In this document: positions 25,599-34,041 of the stretch, piece after piece | Position numbering within the stretch: position 1 is the first letter of the stretch | Layout: each line of letters begins with the position of its first letter | NCBI GenBank assembly: GCA_947448695.1 | Contig: CANFOL010000018.1 | Location: forward strand, 1-39,522 | From: Burkholderiaceae bacterium | GTDB lineage: Bacteria > Pseudomonadota > Gammaproteobacteria > Burkholderiales > Burkholderiaceae | Direction: 5' to 3' | Length of the DNA stretch: 39,522 bases | Notes under the pieces: generated by a model | Databases searched by the model: none | What the model was told of the DNA's origin: nothing | Seen by the model: the letters and a program-made list of their open reading frames with translations, nothing else | Translations under genes and position numbers: made by a program

Positions 25599-25643
25599 TA
25601 ATAATTATTATTTGCCTTAATTCAGAATTATTAGACAATAATT
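25599..25643 (-). promoter_or_regulatory. AT-rich palindromes upstream of the Bug-hydrolase operon
   Basis: TAATAATTATTA (25599-25610) is a perfect 12-base palindrome, and AATTATT-AGAC-AATAATT (25626-25643) a perfect 7+4+7 inverted repeat. Both lie 26-70 bases upstream of the operon start, where operators would be expected. AT-rich palindromes also arise by chance in this genome, and no regulator gene is adjacent. Confidence 0.3.
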
Positions 25644-25791
25644 TTAAATAAATTCTTTCGAATACTTTAACATTAATTCTAAGATTGAATTAGTTAAGTT
25701 GTTTTTTTAAATTTAATAAACTCCTTAAAATCAATATATTAGGATTACCTGATATAAGTAATTTTTACGCACAAAACATCAGTTAATTTTC

Positions 25792-26007
25792 ATGGCTCAA
25801 AGTGGAATCGATCCCCTAACAGAAATTTCTTCAACTATCTTACTAAATTTAAACTCGCGCGATGCTCAAAAGGCTCGCCCTACCATTGGCTAATTTATGT
25901 ACCATCCTTATTAAAGTGATCGCAATGTACCGATTAGTTCTTTATTTGAAGCAACTCATAGACGTGAGCTGAAATACCATTTAAAAAGACTTGGCTTTCT
26001 TCAATAG
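25792..26007 (+). pseudogene. Possible decayed ORF with two in-frame stops
   Basis: The gap between the Bug promoter and the aquaporin gene (25644-25980) has no intact gene. One frame from an ATG at 25792 reads M-A-Q-S-G-I-D-P-L-T-E-I, meets TAA at 25891 and again at 25912, then continues S-D-R-N-V-P-I-S-S-L-F-E-A-T-H-R-R-E-L-K to a TAG at 26005, overlapping the 3' end of the aquaporin gene on the other strand. Composition in this frame looks protein-like on both sides of the stops, which is why I list it. I do not recognise the family, and it may simply be chance. Confidence 0.3.
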
Positions 26008-26625
26008 AACAATTATTACTAGTACAGCCAATACTTCAGCAATCACAAACCCTAAAACATCTTTTGAGGCAATACCGACAAATGTATTGGTAAAACTTCT
26101 TGCCAAAGCAACCGCAGGATTAGCAAAGAATGTAGAAGAGGTAAACCAATATCCTGCCGTGACTGTTAGAGCCACTAGCATTGGCACTCGATCTTTTGTC
26201 TCTTGATCACCAATACGAATCACTAAGAGTAATATGAGCGTTGAAATAAATTCACTTACCCAAATACCGTGTCCTGTTCTTACCTTGGTTGAATCTTGGA
26301 TAAGGGGCAAACTGAACATCAGATGTGTCACCCATATTCCAGTAATTGCGCCTGTAAACTGACACGTCCAATAACCTAACATTTTCCTTAAATCCAGATT
26401 TCCTAAGCCCCAAAACATGAGGGTTACAACTGGATTGAAATGAGCACCAGAAATTGGGCCAAGCAACGTAATCAATACATAGAGTCCGGCGCCTGTGGCG
26501 ATGCTATTTCCGAGCAGTGCTACAGCGGCATTGCCTGCCCCTAATGTCTCACCCATCAAACCAGAGCCCGCCACTATAGCTAATAGTAAGGCGGTACCAA
26601 TAAATTCGCTCACATAACTTTTCAT
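25981..26625 (-). CDS. Aquaporin-family channel, AqpS-like (arsenic operon)
   Basis: A 214-residue major intrinsic protein with six membrane helices and two half-helices. The pore motifs are H-F-N-P-V (N64-P65-V66, with V in place of the usual A) and F-A-N-P-A (N169-P170-A171, followed by R176). The first motif's variation is common in the arsenic-operon group typified by AqpS of Sinorhizobium, which lets arsenite leave the cell down its gradient. Its ATG overlaps the arsC stop by ATGA, tying it to arsenate reduction: reduce arsenate, then leak arsenite out. No ArsB or Acr3 pump is present in the window, so this channel may be the only exit. Confidence 0.86.
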   Translation of the reverse strand: MKSYVSEFIGTALLLAIVAGSGLMGETLGAGNAAVALLGNSIATGAGLYVLITLLGPISGAHFNPVVTLMFWGLGNLDLRKMLGYWTCQFTGAITGIWVTHLMFSLPLIQDSTKVRTGHGIWVSEFISTLILLLVIRIGDQETKDRVPMLVALTVTAGYWFTSSTFFANPAVALARSFTNTFVGIASKDVLGFVIAEVLAVLVIIVLLKKAKSF

Positions 26626-27101
26626 ACTTTTTTATGAATCTCTTTTAAGCTCATTGAATCTAAACTATCTAATGGCATGTTTGCTAATAAGTCTATACGC
26701 TTTTTAAGGCCAATCATGACATCTCTAAATGCTCTTCTTTTTTCCTCATCACTGCCTTGAACTTGTGATGGGTCAGGAAAACCCCAGTGAGCAGTCGCTG
26801 GCTTTCCTGGCCAGTATGGACATTGCTCACCAGCCGCATTGTCACAAACAGTAATAATGAAATTCATTTGTGGTGCATCAAGTAAACCATACTCATCCCA
26901 ACTTTTACTTCTGAGCTTGCTTTGGTCGTAGCCCATTTCCTGCGTTAATTCTGCGGCAAATGGATTAATCGAAGTTCCGGGAGTAGACCCTGCTGAGTAA
27001 CCAACAAACTTTCCACTGGAATGGGTTGAGGCTAATGCTTCGGCTAATACCGAACGAGCAGAGTTATGGGTGCATAAAAATAGTATGTTGTATTGCTTCA
27101 T
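26622..27101 (-). CDS. arsC: Arsenate reductase, low-molecular-weight phosphatase type
   Basis: A 159-residue cytoplasmic enzyme with the PTP loop C-T-H-N-S-A-R-S (nucleophile C10) right after the first strand (I-L-F-L-C). The relay cysteines are likely C86 (T-V-C-D-N) and C94 (E-Q-C-P-Y-W-P-G), and W-G-F-P-D-P holds the general acid D110. This pattern matches thioredoxin-linked arsenate reductases (S. aureus pI258 ArsC type) or their glutaredoxin/mycothiol relatives. It reduces arsenate to arsenite. The gene overlaps arsR upstream and aquaporin downstream by ATGA each, giving tight co-translation. Confidence 0.93.
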   Translation of the reverse strand: MKQYNILFLCTHNSARSVLAEALASTHSSGKFVGYSAGSTPGTSINPFAAELTQEMGYDQSKLRSKSWDEYGLLDAPQMNFIITVCDNAAGEQCPYWPGKPATAHWGFPDPSQVQGSDEEKRRAFRDVMIGLKKRIDLLANMPLDSLDSMSLKEIHKKV

Positions 27102-27427
27102 TTGACTTTGGATTTTTTAAGAGGTTTAACAGGAATGCACGATTTACCACCACAACAGTTTTCTAGTAAAAATTCGCTCAACTTTTGAACTTGTATCGCG
27201 TTAGGGCGGTAAATCAAATTGCGCCCCTGCCGCTCTACTAATAATAATTCGGCATCGATTAATTCTTTTAAGTGAAAACTCAGTGTGGCATTCGGAACAC
27301 CAAGATTTTCAATCATCTCACTTGGTGTTAAACCAGAATCTCCACGTTGAACGATGAGGCGAAATACATTGAGACGAGTTTCTTGCCCAAGTGCGAGGAA
27401 TGCTGAAATGGCATTAGTGTTTTTCAT
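27098..27427 (-). CDS. arsR: ArsR-family arsenic-responsive repressor
   Basis: A 109-residue winged-helix repressor, A-F-L-A-L-G-Q-E-T-R-L at 9-19 and recognition helix P-N-A-T-L-S-F-H-L-K-E-L at 45-56. The C-terminal end has C91-C92-G-G-K-S-C97, very like the C-C-x5-C As(III) site of the Acidithiobacillus ferrooxidans ArsR type (there C95, C96, C102). It lacks the E. coli-type C-V-C site in the recognition helix. It should repress its own operon with arsC and the aquaporin and release DNA on binding arsenite. A palindrome with an embedded TATAAT lies at its start codon (27429-27446). It is a clear paralogue of the regulator at 6808-7182. Confidence 0.93.
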   Translation of the reverse strand: MKNTNAISAFLALGQETRLNVFRLIVQRGDSGLTPSEMIENLGVPNATLSFHLKELIDAELLLVERQGRNLIYRPNAIQVQKLSEFLLENCCGGKSCIPVKPLKKSKVK

Positions 27428-27428
27428 A

Positions 27429-27446
27429 TTTCCAATTATATGGAAA
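27429..27446 (-). promoter_or_regulatory. ArsR operator overlapping the -10 of the ars operon
   Basis: TTTCCA-N6-TGGAAA is a perfect inverted repeat beginning two bases from the arsR start codon. On the minus strand the spacer region supplies TATAAT (complement of 27435-27440), seven bases before the ATG, so the mRNA would be leaderless or nearly so. The same core stands before the other ArsR-type gene. Confidence 0.65.
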
Positions 27447-27632
27447 CATATTTCAGTATTGTGACAACAGCAGCCGTTTCAATAAAAATATTTATGTAGG
27501 GCCATTATTTTCTACATGAGCTTAATGTATCTTACGAAGCTAACGCAGAGCTCAACAGAATAGCCGCTGTCTTCATTAATTGAGGCAGTTACTAACTCCT
27601 AGTGCCGCCATTAGAAAAGAATGCCTAATGTT

Positions 27633-27646
27633 TTGATATAAATCAA
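27633..27646 (+). promoter_or_regulatory. FNR/Anr box upstream of the universal stress protein gene
   Basis: TTGATATAAATCAA is a perfect match to the FNR consensus TTGAT-N4-ATCAA, centred about 120 bases before the ATG at 27760. A TATATA element at 27675-27680 could be the -10, at slightly more than the usual spacing. The rest of this 332-base gap (27447-27759) shows no gene. Oxygen-regulated universal stress proteins are well known in proteobacteria. Confidence 0.65.
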
Positions 27647-27759
27647 AAAAAGGCATCTCCATCTCTAAACTCTTATATAAATGATTTACTTTTAACCACA
27701 TGAAACCCTAGAATGATTTTATTGTTTTTAATTTAATTTCTATAAAAGAGGGTATCACT

Positions 27760-28185
27760 ATGAAAATACTTTTAGCGATTGATGGCTCAAAGCCATCTTC
27801 TAATGCCACAAAGTATGTTGCTAAGATGGCTAAAAATTCCCGAAGCCCTACTACGGTTACTTTAGTTAGCGTTCATGACGATGCTGGTCTAGGTTATGTC
27901 AAACAATTTGTTACTAAAAACGTTGTTGATGATTATTTGCGCGAGATCAGCGAAAAAGAATTAAAGGCGGCACAAAAAATTCTTGATTTGTCCGGGGTTA
28001 AACATAATATGGCAATCAAACTTGGTCATATTGCAGAGGAGATTATGGAACTTGCGAACAAGGAAAAATTTGATTTGATTGTTATGGGCGCAAAAGGACG
28101 TAGTGGGTTTTTAGATGTATTAATGGGATCGGTTGCACAACGTGTTTGTAGTTCGGCAAAGCAGCCCGTATTACTCATTAAATAA
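27760..28185 (+). CDS. Universal stress protein (UspA family)
   Basis: A 141-residue single-domain Usp. It opens M-K-I-L-L-A-I-D-G-S with the ATP-contacting D8, and ends with G-A-K-G-R-S-G-F-L-D-V-L-M-G-S, which is the ATP-binding motif G-x2-G-x9-G-S, then S-V-A-Q-R-V and P-V-L-L-I-K. So it is the nucleotide-binding kind. A long AGAGGG ribosome site precedes the ATG. Its perfect FNR box suggests induction when oxygen is low. The gene is alone, between the ars operon and an MFS gene. Confidence 0.93.
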   Translation: MKILLAIDGSKPSSNATKYVAKMAKNSRSPTTVTLVSVHDDAGLGYVKQFVTKNVVDDYLREISEKELKAAQKILDLSGVKHNMAIKLGHIAEEIMELANKEKFDLIVMGAKGRSGFLDVLMGSVAQRVCSSAKQPVLLIK

Positions 28186-28347
28186 ACACTTGTCTATTTT
28201 ACTGATGCAGGAATGTAATTGCGAATGCCTAAGCGTTGATAAGTTTTGTCAATAGAAAAACTACTTGTTAGATAATTATCAACAGCGAGTATTTCTATGT
28301 CTGATAAAAACTGCTAAAAATTTTGCGAGTTCCATCAAATAATAATC

Positions 28348-29541
28348 TTAATTTGAGTTCTTAGAACCTTCAACTGGTTTTTTATATACCCAAAAGGTCA
28401 TTAAAATAAATGCTAATAACGCACAACTACCTGAAAATAAAAATGCGTATAGTGGGGCAATTGATTCATATATCCAGCCAAAAATAAAAGATGCTGGGAA
28501 GAGCATTAGTCCCGTAATTAAATTAAACCAGCCAAAAGCTGTACCGGCCAATCCTTTAGGGGCCATATCTGCAACTAAAGCCTTCTCCACTCCCTCTGTT
28601 GCGGCTTTGAATAATCCATAAATTCCGAAGAGGCCAAATATTTGATAAGTGGAGAGCCCTGGTAAACCCATACCGATATAAAAGAATGAAAAAGCAATCC
28701 ATGCAATCAAAATAAACCGCTTCCGACCAAAGGTGTCGGATAGTGCCGATAGAGGTGTTCCAAAAAGAGTTGTGATCAATGAGGTTGCAGCCCATAGTAA
28801 TGGAATTTGTTCTTGAGGAACCCCTGCTTCTCTTGCCCTTAAGAGCAAGAACATGTCTGAGGAATTTCCCAGTGTAAAGATTCCTGCTACCACTAAATAT
28901 CTTTTAAACTGATCTGGCATTCCTTCAAGTGACCAACTAAATGAGTTTATTTTTGTAATAGGCTCTCTTTGTGGCTCATGAATACATAACGCAAGGCTAA
29001 TAGCAATCACCGCAGGAACAATTGCCCAGAGAAAGATGTCTCTCAGCGGAACCCCCATAAATAAAAACATAGCAGCTAATAGTGGGCCGATGACAGCTCC
29101 AGCATTATCCATTGAGCGATGTAGGCCAAAGGTAATGCCGCGCTGATTCTCACTAACGCTTTCTGCTAAAAAAGCATCTCGGGGGGAACTCCTCAGTCCT
29201 TTCCCCATTCGATCTGTAAAGCGAATAGCTAGAACCCATAACCATGAATTAGCAATCACGATTAAGGGCCTACCAATGCCAGCAAGCGTATAACCCAGAA
29301 CGATCCAAGGCTTCGACCTCTTCGTGCGGTCAACAATCACACCCGAAACTAATTTGAAGATACTTGACGAGGCTTCCGCGATACCTTCAATAATGCCAAG
29401 CGTTTTAGGGCCCGCCATTAAAACGGATGCTAAATACAAAGGCATCAATGGATAAAGCATTTCGCTGGCAGTGTCATTTAACAGACTAATAATTCCAATT
29501 AGCCAAACACTGCGCGGAAGAGCGCGGATGGTTTTGAACAT
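28348..29541 (-). CDS. MFS transporter of the 12-helix drug/metal-linked type
   Basis: A 397-residue inner-membrane protein. Helix 1 holds G-I-I-S-L-L-N-D-T-A-S-E-M, the first cytoplasmic loop V-S-G-V-I-V-D-R-T-K-R-S (motif A variant), and helix 4 R-F-T-D-R-M-G-K-G-L-R-S-S-P-R-D-A, a strongly conserved block of this subgroup; R-S-M-D-N-A-G-A-V-I-G-P is motif C. Members of this subgroup occur beside copper and arsenic genes, as here (ars to the left, cop to the right). Unlike ArsJ, there is no GAPDH gene next to it, so I do not call it an arsenical exporter. Its substrate is unknown. Confidence 0.85.
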   Translation of the reverse strand: MFKTIRALPRSVWLIGIISLLNDTASEMLYPLMPLYLASVLMAGPKTLGIIEGIAEASSSIFKLVSGVIVDRTKRSKPWIVLGYTLAGIGRPLIVIANSWLWVLAIRFTDRMGKGLRSSPRDAFLAESVSENQRGITFGLHRSMDNAGAVIGPLLAAMFLFMGVPLRDIFLWAIVPAVIAISLALCIHEPQREPITKINSFSWSLEGMPDQFKRYLVVAGIFTLGNSSDMFLLLRAREAGVPQEQIPLLWAATSLITTLFGTPLSALSDTFGRKRFILIAWIAFSFFYIGMGLPGLSTYQIFGLFGIYGLFKAATEGVEKALVADMAPKGLAGTAFGWFNLITGLMLFPASFIFGWIYESIAPLYAFLFSGSCALLAFILMTFWVYKKPVEGSKNSN

Positions 29542-29607
29542 AAGTCCACATACCTTTATTTTTTAAAGCGCTATCCCAATCATGGGATTAAAACAAATAA
29601 TGGCGAC

Positions 29608-29802
29608 TTAACTTAGCACTGGAAAACCAGCATCTTCAATCAGCTCCCGTGCTTGCTCTTTTGGTAAGTTTGTCTTAAGTTCAATCTGTTGAGTGGCTAA
29701 ATCTACCCTTATTTCCGCATGAGAGTCATGAGACTGAATGGCGCGTGTTACTGCATTGATACATCCACCGCATGTCATACCCGATACAGTAAAATTTAAC
29801 AT
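29608..29802 (-). CDS. Heavy-metal-associated (HMA) domain protein, CopZ-like chaperone
   Basis: A 64-residue ferredoxin-like metal carrier with the M-T-C-G-G-C motif at ~9-14 (both cysteines, glycines between) and the usual length. It should carry Cu(I) to the ATPase encoded divergently at 29866. The G-G between the cysteines is less common than the A-S or H-x types. It is transcribed away from copA and lies downstream of nothing else, so it probably has its own short promoter in the shared intergenic region. Confidence 0.87.
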   Translation of the reverse strand: MLNFTVSGMTCGGCINAVTRAIQSHDSHAEIRVDLATQQIELKTNLPKEQARELIEDAGFPVLS

Positions 29803-29828
29803 CTACGCTCCTCTTTTTCAGATAATGG

Positions 29829-29857
29829 TTGTAGTCAAAGGGCTATAAGCCTATATT
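29829..29857 (+). promoter_or_regulatory. Candidate copA promoter
   Basis: TTGTAG, 17 bases, then TATATT, ending eight bases before the copA ATG. The spacer contains a short inverted repeat GGCT-ATA-AGCC (29841-29851), where a MerR/CueR-like activator would bind, but it does not match the usual CueR dyad and the spacing is not stretched. No cueR gene is in the window. Confidence 0.35.
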
Positions 29858-29865
29858 AACCCTAT

Positions 29866-32142
29866 ATGGACACCAAAACCACATTAAGCTCAGATTTTTA
29901 TAGTTTAGACATTCGGGGTATGACTTGTGCATCCTGTGTAGGGCGGATAGAAAAAGCCGTTCAGAAAATTGCTGGCGTGGAGGCCATTAGCGTCAATTTG
30001 GCAACTGAACAAGCGCGCGTTCGCCTCAAACAAGGCTCATCAATAACCATAGAAGAAATTATCAAGGCCATTGATAAAGCGGGCTATGAGGCACATCCAA
30101 GCCTCCCTCCAGGAATCGCGCAACAATCTAGTAAACTTTCTTGGGGAATGGACGGCTTTACTAAGGTCCTTATTAGCTTTGCTTTAACAATTCCACTCGT
30201 TATGCCAATGGTCCTTATGCCTTTTGGAATCATGTGGTCCTTAAGTCCTCGGTGGCAACTCGCTTTGGCCACCCCCATTCAGTTTATTTTAGGCTGGCAC
30301 TTTTATGTGGCCGGAATAAAGTCATTAATTACCGGTGTTGGTAATATGGATTTATTAATTGCCATTGGTACAAGCGCCGCTTATGGACTAAGTTTGTATC
30401 AAATACTTACGCAATCTCATTATGAACATGACCTTTACTTTGAGGGGTCAGCCGTTATCATCAGCATGGTTCTACTTGGTAAATGGTTGGAGGCCAAAGC
30501 AAAGAAGCAAACAAGTGAAGCCATTCGTGCCTTGCAAAAACTCTGGCCAGAAAATGCCAAAGTCTTGTCCACCTCAATAGAAAATGAAGCTCTCAACTTA
30601 ACAGATTATCGCGTTTTACCCCTAGATCAAGTTCTTCCAACTGACCGCATCATCGTGTTGCCAGGTGAAAGAATAGCCGTCGATGGCATGATTTTGTCTG
30701 GCCAAAGTCATGTAGATGAATCCCTGTTGACTGGCGAAAGTGAGCCCGTCAGAAAACAAGTCAATGATCAGGTAATTGGTGGGTCAATGAATGGTGAAGG
30801 TGTACTAGTCATTCAGGTTCAAGCCATCGGCATTGAAAGTGTTTTATCCAAAATTATTTCTTTAGTGGAAGAAGCTCAGACCAAAAAAGCACCGATTCAA
30901 AAACTCGTCGATCAGGTCAGCGCTATTTTTGTTCCAAGTGTTATTGCAATTGCTGTAATAACTGGGTTGGCAAACTGGATTTACTTAGACTCTATACAAA
31001 TAGCTATCTTACGAGCAGTATCTGTTTTAGTAATTGCCTGCCCATGTGCGCTTGGCTTAGCCACTCCTGCAGCGATTATGACAGGTACCGGGATTGCCGC
31101 TCACTTTGGGATTTTAATTAAAGATCCTCAAGTCTTAGAATTTGCCCACCGCATCAATGTTGTTGCATTTGATAAGACAGGAACGCTAACCATTGGTCAC
31201 CCTCGGCTGATTGAAGTCATTCCTATCACCAATGAAAACAATCATACCCAAGATATTCTTGCTTCAGCTGCAGGGCTTCAACTTGGTAGTGAGCACCCTC
31301 TTGCAAAAGCTCTTCTCGATTTCGTAAGTGAGAAAGACATATTACCTATTACTGCTACAGAAAATAAAGCACTTACCGGAATTGGCATAGAGGGCAAACC
31401 CACGCATGGTCCATGGGCAAATGAATTGTTATGCCTTCAAAGTATTGCCTCACTTAAAGATCATTCTCAGTATTCAGATATTGAGAGTCGAATTGCATCA
31501 GCCTCGCTTGAAGGTCGCACCATATCTATCTTGAGAGTCAAATCTGAAGCCTCTCCCATTATTGCCGCATTTGTGTTCGGCGACGAAATAAAGGCTAATG
31601 CCAAACAAGCGATTGAAGCATTACATCATTTAGGTATTCGTACTGCAATGATTTCTGGTGATAACCTATCCTCAGCACAACGTGTCGGAAAAGTAATTGG
31701 TATTGATGAAGTATTCGCACAAGTTCTCCCTGGTAATAAAGCGGCAATTATTGAAAAACTCAAATCCTCTTCATTCAGTAAGGAACGTCAATGGGTTGCG
31801 ATGATTGGTGATGGTATTAATGATGCCCCAGCATTGGCTGTTGCTGATGTCGGCATGGCCATGTCAACGGGGACAGATGTGGCTATTCAATCGGCTGGCA
31901 TCACTTTAATCCGTGGTGATCTTAGTCTTGTTCCCAACGCAATTGATATTTCAAAAAAGACCTGGAACAAAATTCGTCAGAATTTATTTTGGGCTTTTAT
32001 TTTCAACACAGCCGGCATTCCACTCGCGGCACTTGGTTACCTATCGCCGATGGTTGCAGGAAGTGCGATGGCACTTTCCAGCTTCTTTGTCTTAAGCAAT
32101 GCTCTATTACTCAAACAATGGGCCGTAAAGCAACTAAAGTAG
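29866..32142 (+). CDS. copA: Copper-translocating P1B-type ATPase
   Basis: A 758-residue inner-membrane pump. One N-terminal HMA domain has G-M-T-C-A-S-C (C21, C24). T-G-E-S (289-292) is the actuator loop, C392-P-C394 the transmembrane metal site, and D436-K-T-G-T the phosphorylated aspartate. S-E-H-P and G-D-G-I-N-D-A-P-A follow. All catalytic elements are present. The CPC site with N and Y/M residues in the last helices (L-S-N-A-L at the end) fits the Cu(I) export subgroup. It is divergent from the CopZ-like gene, with 63 bases between them. The product clears copper to the periplasm. Confidence 0.94.
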   Translation: MDTKTTLSSDFYSLDIRGMTCASCVGRIEKAVQKIAGVEAISVNLATEQARVRLKQGSSITIEEIIKAIDKAGYEAHPSLPPGIAQQSSKLSWGMDGFTKVLISFALTIPLVMPMVLMPFGIMWSLSPRWQLALATPIQFILGWHFYVAGIKSLITGVGNMDLLIAIGTSAAYGLSLYQILTQSHYEHDLYFEGSAVIISMVLLGKWLEAKAKKQTSEAIRALQKLWPENAKVLSTSIENEALNLTDYRVLPLDQVLPTDRIIVLPGERIAVDGMILSGQSHVDESLLTGESEPVRKQVNDQVIGGSMNGEGVLVIQVQAIGIESVLSKIISLVEEAQTKKAPIQKLVDQVSAIFVPSVIAIAVITGLANWIYLDSIQIAILRAVSVLVIACPCALGLATPAAIMTGTGIAAHFGILIKDPQVLEFAHRINVVAFDKTGTLTIGHPRLIEVIPITNENNHTQDILASAAGLQLGSEHPLAKALLDFVSEKDILPITATENKALTGIGIEGKPTHGPWANELLCLQSIASLKDHSQYSDIESRIASASLEGRTISILRVKSEASPIIAAFVFGDEIKANAKQAIEALHHLGIRTAMISGDNLSSAQRVGKVIGIDEVFAQVLPGNKAAIIEKLKSSSFSKERQWVAMIGDGINDAPALAVADVGMAMSTGTDVAIQSAGITLIRGDLSLVPNAIDISKKTWNKIRQNLFWAFIFNTAGIPLAALGYLSPMVAGSAMALSSFFVLSNALLLKQWAVKQLK

Positions 32143-32253
32143 CGGATCATTTTTGACTCTTCATAGCCCGACTTGGACTCAGCGATTCGATACAAAAATT
32201 TACAAAACCACGCCTCTTTGTGTCATTCAATTTCAAGACTTCTATAACTTCAT

Positions 32254-32294
32254 TTGATCTAAATCATAAAAGAGGCACTTCATTATTTTATAAC
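32254..32294 (+). promoter_or_regulatory. FNR-dependent promoter of the cytochrome operon
   Basis: TTGATCTAAATCAT (32254-32267) matches the FNR box in nine of ten positions. TATAAC (32289-32294) is centred 31 bases further on, exactly the spacing of a class II FNR-activated promoter (box at -41.5), and no -35 is seen. The rest of the 32143-32352 gap holds no gene. Confidence 0.72.
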
Positions 32295-32352
32295 TGTTTT
32301 AGGTATTGAATTAGGCGCATACTAAATTTTCTAATTTGCGAGGAGTTGCCTC

Positions 32353-32736
32353 ATGATTATAAAAATGTTCCTGGCTTTAACGCTATTAAGTTTCCCGGGG
32401 CTAACATTTTCTGCGACTCCACAAGACTTGCTAAAGGGATATGAAGCTCAGTCCGGGAATTCTTCGCCGGCCCGTGGCGCGCAATTCTTTAATTCTATGC
32501 ACGGGCAAGAGTGGAGCTGTGCGACTTGTCATGAAAATCCGCCCAATCATGACACCAAACATATTGTTACCGGTAAGGTCATTAGACCTTTGTCTCCAAA
32601 TACCAACTCTGAAAGATTCTCGAATCAAGCCAAAGTTGAAAAGTGGTTCAAGCGAAACTGCAACGATGTCTTGGCTCGCGAATGTAATGCGCAAGAAAAA
32701 GCGGATGTGCTTTCTTGGTTAATGACTGTTAAATGA
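32353..32736 (+). CDS. Monoheme cytochrome c, SHP/DUF1924-like
   Basis: A 127-residue secreted c-type cytochrome. Signal peptide 1-20 (ends T-F-S-A), then one heme site C-A-T-C-H in W-S-C-A-T-C-H-E-N-P-P, and a C-terminal pair of cysteines (R-N-C-N-D, R-E-C-N-A) that may form a disulphide, as seen in Sphaeroides heme protein (SHP). Length and the order SHP, diheme cytochrome, cytochrome b561 match the known SHP-DHC gene cluster. SHP can bind oxygen, nitric oxide or nitrosyl species, and DHC and the b561 protein relay electrons to it. An AGGAG ribosome site precedes the ATG. It is the first gene behind an FNR-type promoter. Confidence 0.87.
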   Translation: MIIKMFLALTLLSFPGLTFSATPQDLLKGYEAQSGNSSPARGAQFFNSMHGQEWSCATCHENPPNHDTKHIVTGKVIRPLSPNTNSERFSNQAKVEKWFKRNCNDVLARECNAQEKADVLSWLMTVK

Positions 32737-32743
32737 GGTGCTT

Positions 32744-33202
32744 ATGAAAACGTACTTTATCCTACCATTGTTGGCTATATTAGCAATGCCGGCTTTTGCG
32801 GCCAAAATGTCTATACCCATTGACACCCCCAAGTCTTATGAAGCCGAGTGTGCCAGTTGTCATATGGCCTATCCGCCAAGCCTATTGAGCCGAAAAAATT
32901 GGCAAAACATCATGTCCAATCTTGGCAAACACTTTGGTACAGATGCAAGTCTTGACTCAAAAACACAAGCGGAAATCACTCAGTGGCTGGTTAAAAATGC
33001 AGCGACCAGAAGTAAATATTCAGTCTTTGCGCCTGAAAATCGAATCACAAAGAGTTCTTGGTTTATTCATGAGCATGATGAAGTTAGATTTGATATATGG
33101 AAAAGATCTGGGATAAAAAGTCCCGCCAATTGTTCTGCATGCCACATTGATGCGACTAAGGGCGATTTTAGTGAGCACAACATTCGGATACCAATAAAAT
33201 GA
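32744..33202 (+). CDS. Diheme cytochrome c (DHC-like)
   Basis: A 152-residue periplasmic cytochrome with signal peptide ending A-F-A-A and two heme sites, C-A-S-C-H near residue 38 and C-S-A-C-H near residue 135. Such diheme proteins donate electrons to SHP in the same cluster. A GTG at 32738 extends the frame, but the ATG at 32744 is preferred: the GAGGTG ribosome site at 32735-32740 lies right before it. The stop overlaps the start of the cytochrome b gene by four bases (ATGA). The order of the three genes is conserved, which supports the electron path quinone, cytochrome b, DHC, SHP. Confidence 0.88.
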   Translation: MKTYFILPLLAILAMPAFAAKMSIPIDTPKSYEAECASCHMAYPPSLLSRKNWQNIMSNLGKHFGTDASLDSKTQAEITQWLVKNAATRSKYSVFAPENRITKSSWFIHEHDEVRFDIWKRSGIKSPANCSACHIDATKGDFSEHNIRIPIK

Positions 33203-33846
33203 ATCTTTCTAATTTAAAGCAATCTGTTCTAGTTTGGGATTTTCCCGTCAGAGTATTTCATTGGCTGCTGGTGATTTCTTTCGCTGGCGCGTGGCTCACC
33301 TCAGAGAGTGAGTCTCAGCAAATGATTCACTATGCTTTTGGTTACTCAGCTTGCGCCCTCGTTCTATTTAGAGTCATTTGGGGACTAGTAGGCACTAGGT
33401 ATGCTCGCTTTACCGAATTTATTAAAGGCCCTGCAGAAACTGTTCGCCACATTAAGTCGTTACTAACTGACAACCAACATCTTGGGCTTGGACACAATCC
33501 TGTAGGCGCTTTAGCAATGCTTTCATTAATGGTTCTCATTTTACTTATTGGCTTAACTGGCTATTGGAGTGTTAAAGAATTTCTTGGCGATCTCATGATT
33601 GGCGCTCATGAAACCATCTCCAGCATAGCATTGGGAGTCGTTTTAATTCATATGGCCGCCGCAATCATCATGAGTTTTATGCAAAAAGAAAATTTAATTC
33701 TTTCTATGTTTACAGGCAAAAAGGAGGGAGCCATAGAACAAGAAATTCAATATCCAATGTATTGGGTTGGTATAAGTCTAGCTATCGGTTGGGCGTATTC
33801 TTTTTATCTTGTGCTCAGCGGTGCTTTACCAGCATTAACTCAATAA
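33199..33846 (+). CDS. Cytochrome b561-type membrane protein of the SHP/DHC cluster
   Basis: A 215-residue four-helix cytochrome b of the Ni/Fe-hydrogenase-type b-subunit and b561 superfamily. Early W-D-F-P-V-R-V-F-H-W gives the first histidine, I-G-A-H-E in the middle and L-I-H-M-A in the C-terminal part supply others. It should take electrons from the quinol pool and pass them to the diheme cytochrome. It is different in sequence from the b561 protein at 427-969. Translation is coupled to the upstream gene. Confidence 0.88.
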   Translation: MNLSNLKQSVLVWDFPVRVFHWLLVISFAGAWLTSESESQQMIHYAFGYSACALVLFRVIWGLVGTRYARFTEFIKGPAETVRHIKSLLTDNQHLGLGHNPVGALAMLSLMVLILLIGLTGYWSVKEFLGDLMIGAHETISSIALGVVLIHMAAAIIMSFMQKENLILSMFTGKKEGAIEQEIQYPMYWVGISLAIGWAYSFYLVLSGALPALTQ

Positions 33847-34041
33847 ATATTGGTAACACTTTTTAGAATTTAACCTCGACGATGACTTAAGCCATCCTTT
33901 GTTTATCCCTTAACTGTATTTTTTACCTACTTTTCCTAATGAAAAGAATGCTTGAAAAAATCATTAATCATATTAACAATCGAAAACAAACTCAGTAATT
34001 AGAAGCCTATAACTGTCTTACTGATTTGATAGGATGGGATT

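Noticed and set aside
28269..28282. TAGAT-AATT-ATCAA, near-match to an FNR box
   Set aside because: Lies between two convergent gene ends, so it cannot serve a promoter.
28193..28310. Protein-like frame on the minus strand between the Usp and MFS genes
   Set aside because: No start codon, a stop upstream, and no recognisable family. It may be a relic but I cannot support it.
28348..29541. Calling the MFS gene arsJ
   Set aside because: ArsJ genes normally sit next to a GAPDH gene, which is missing, and this MFS subgroup is also found with copper genes.
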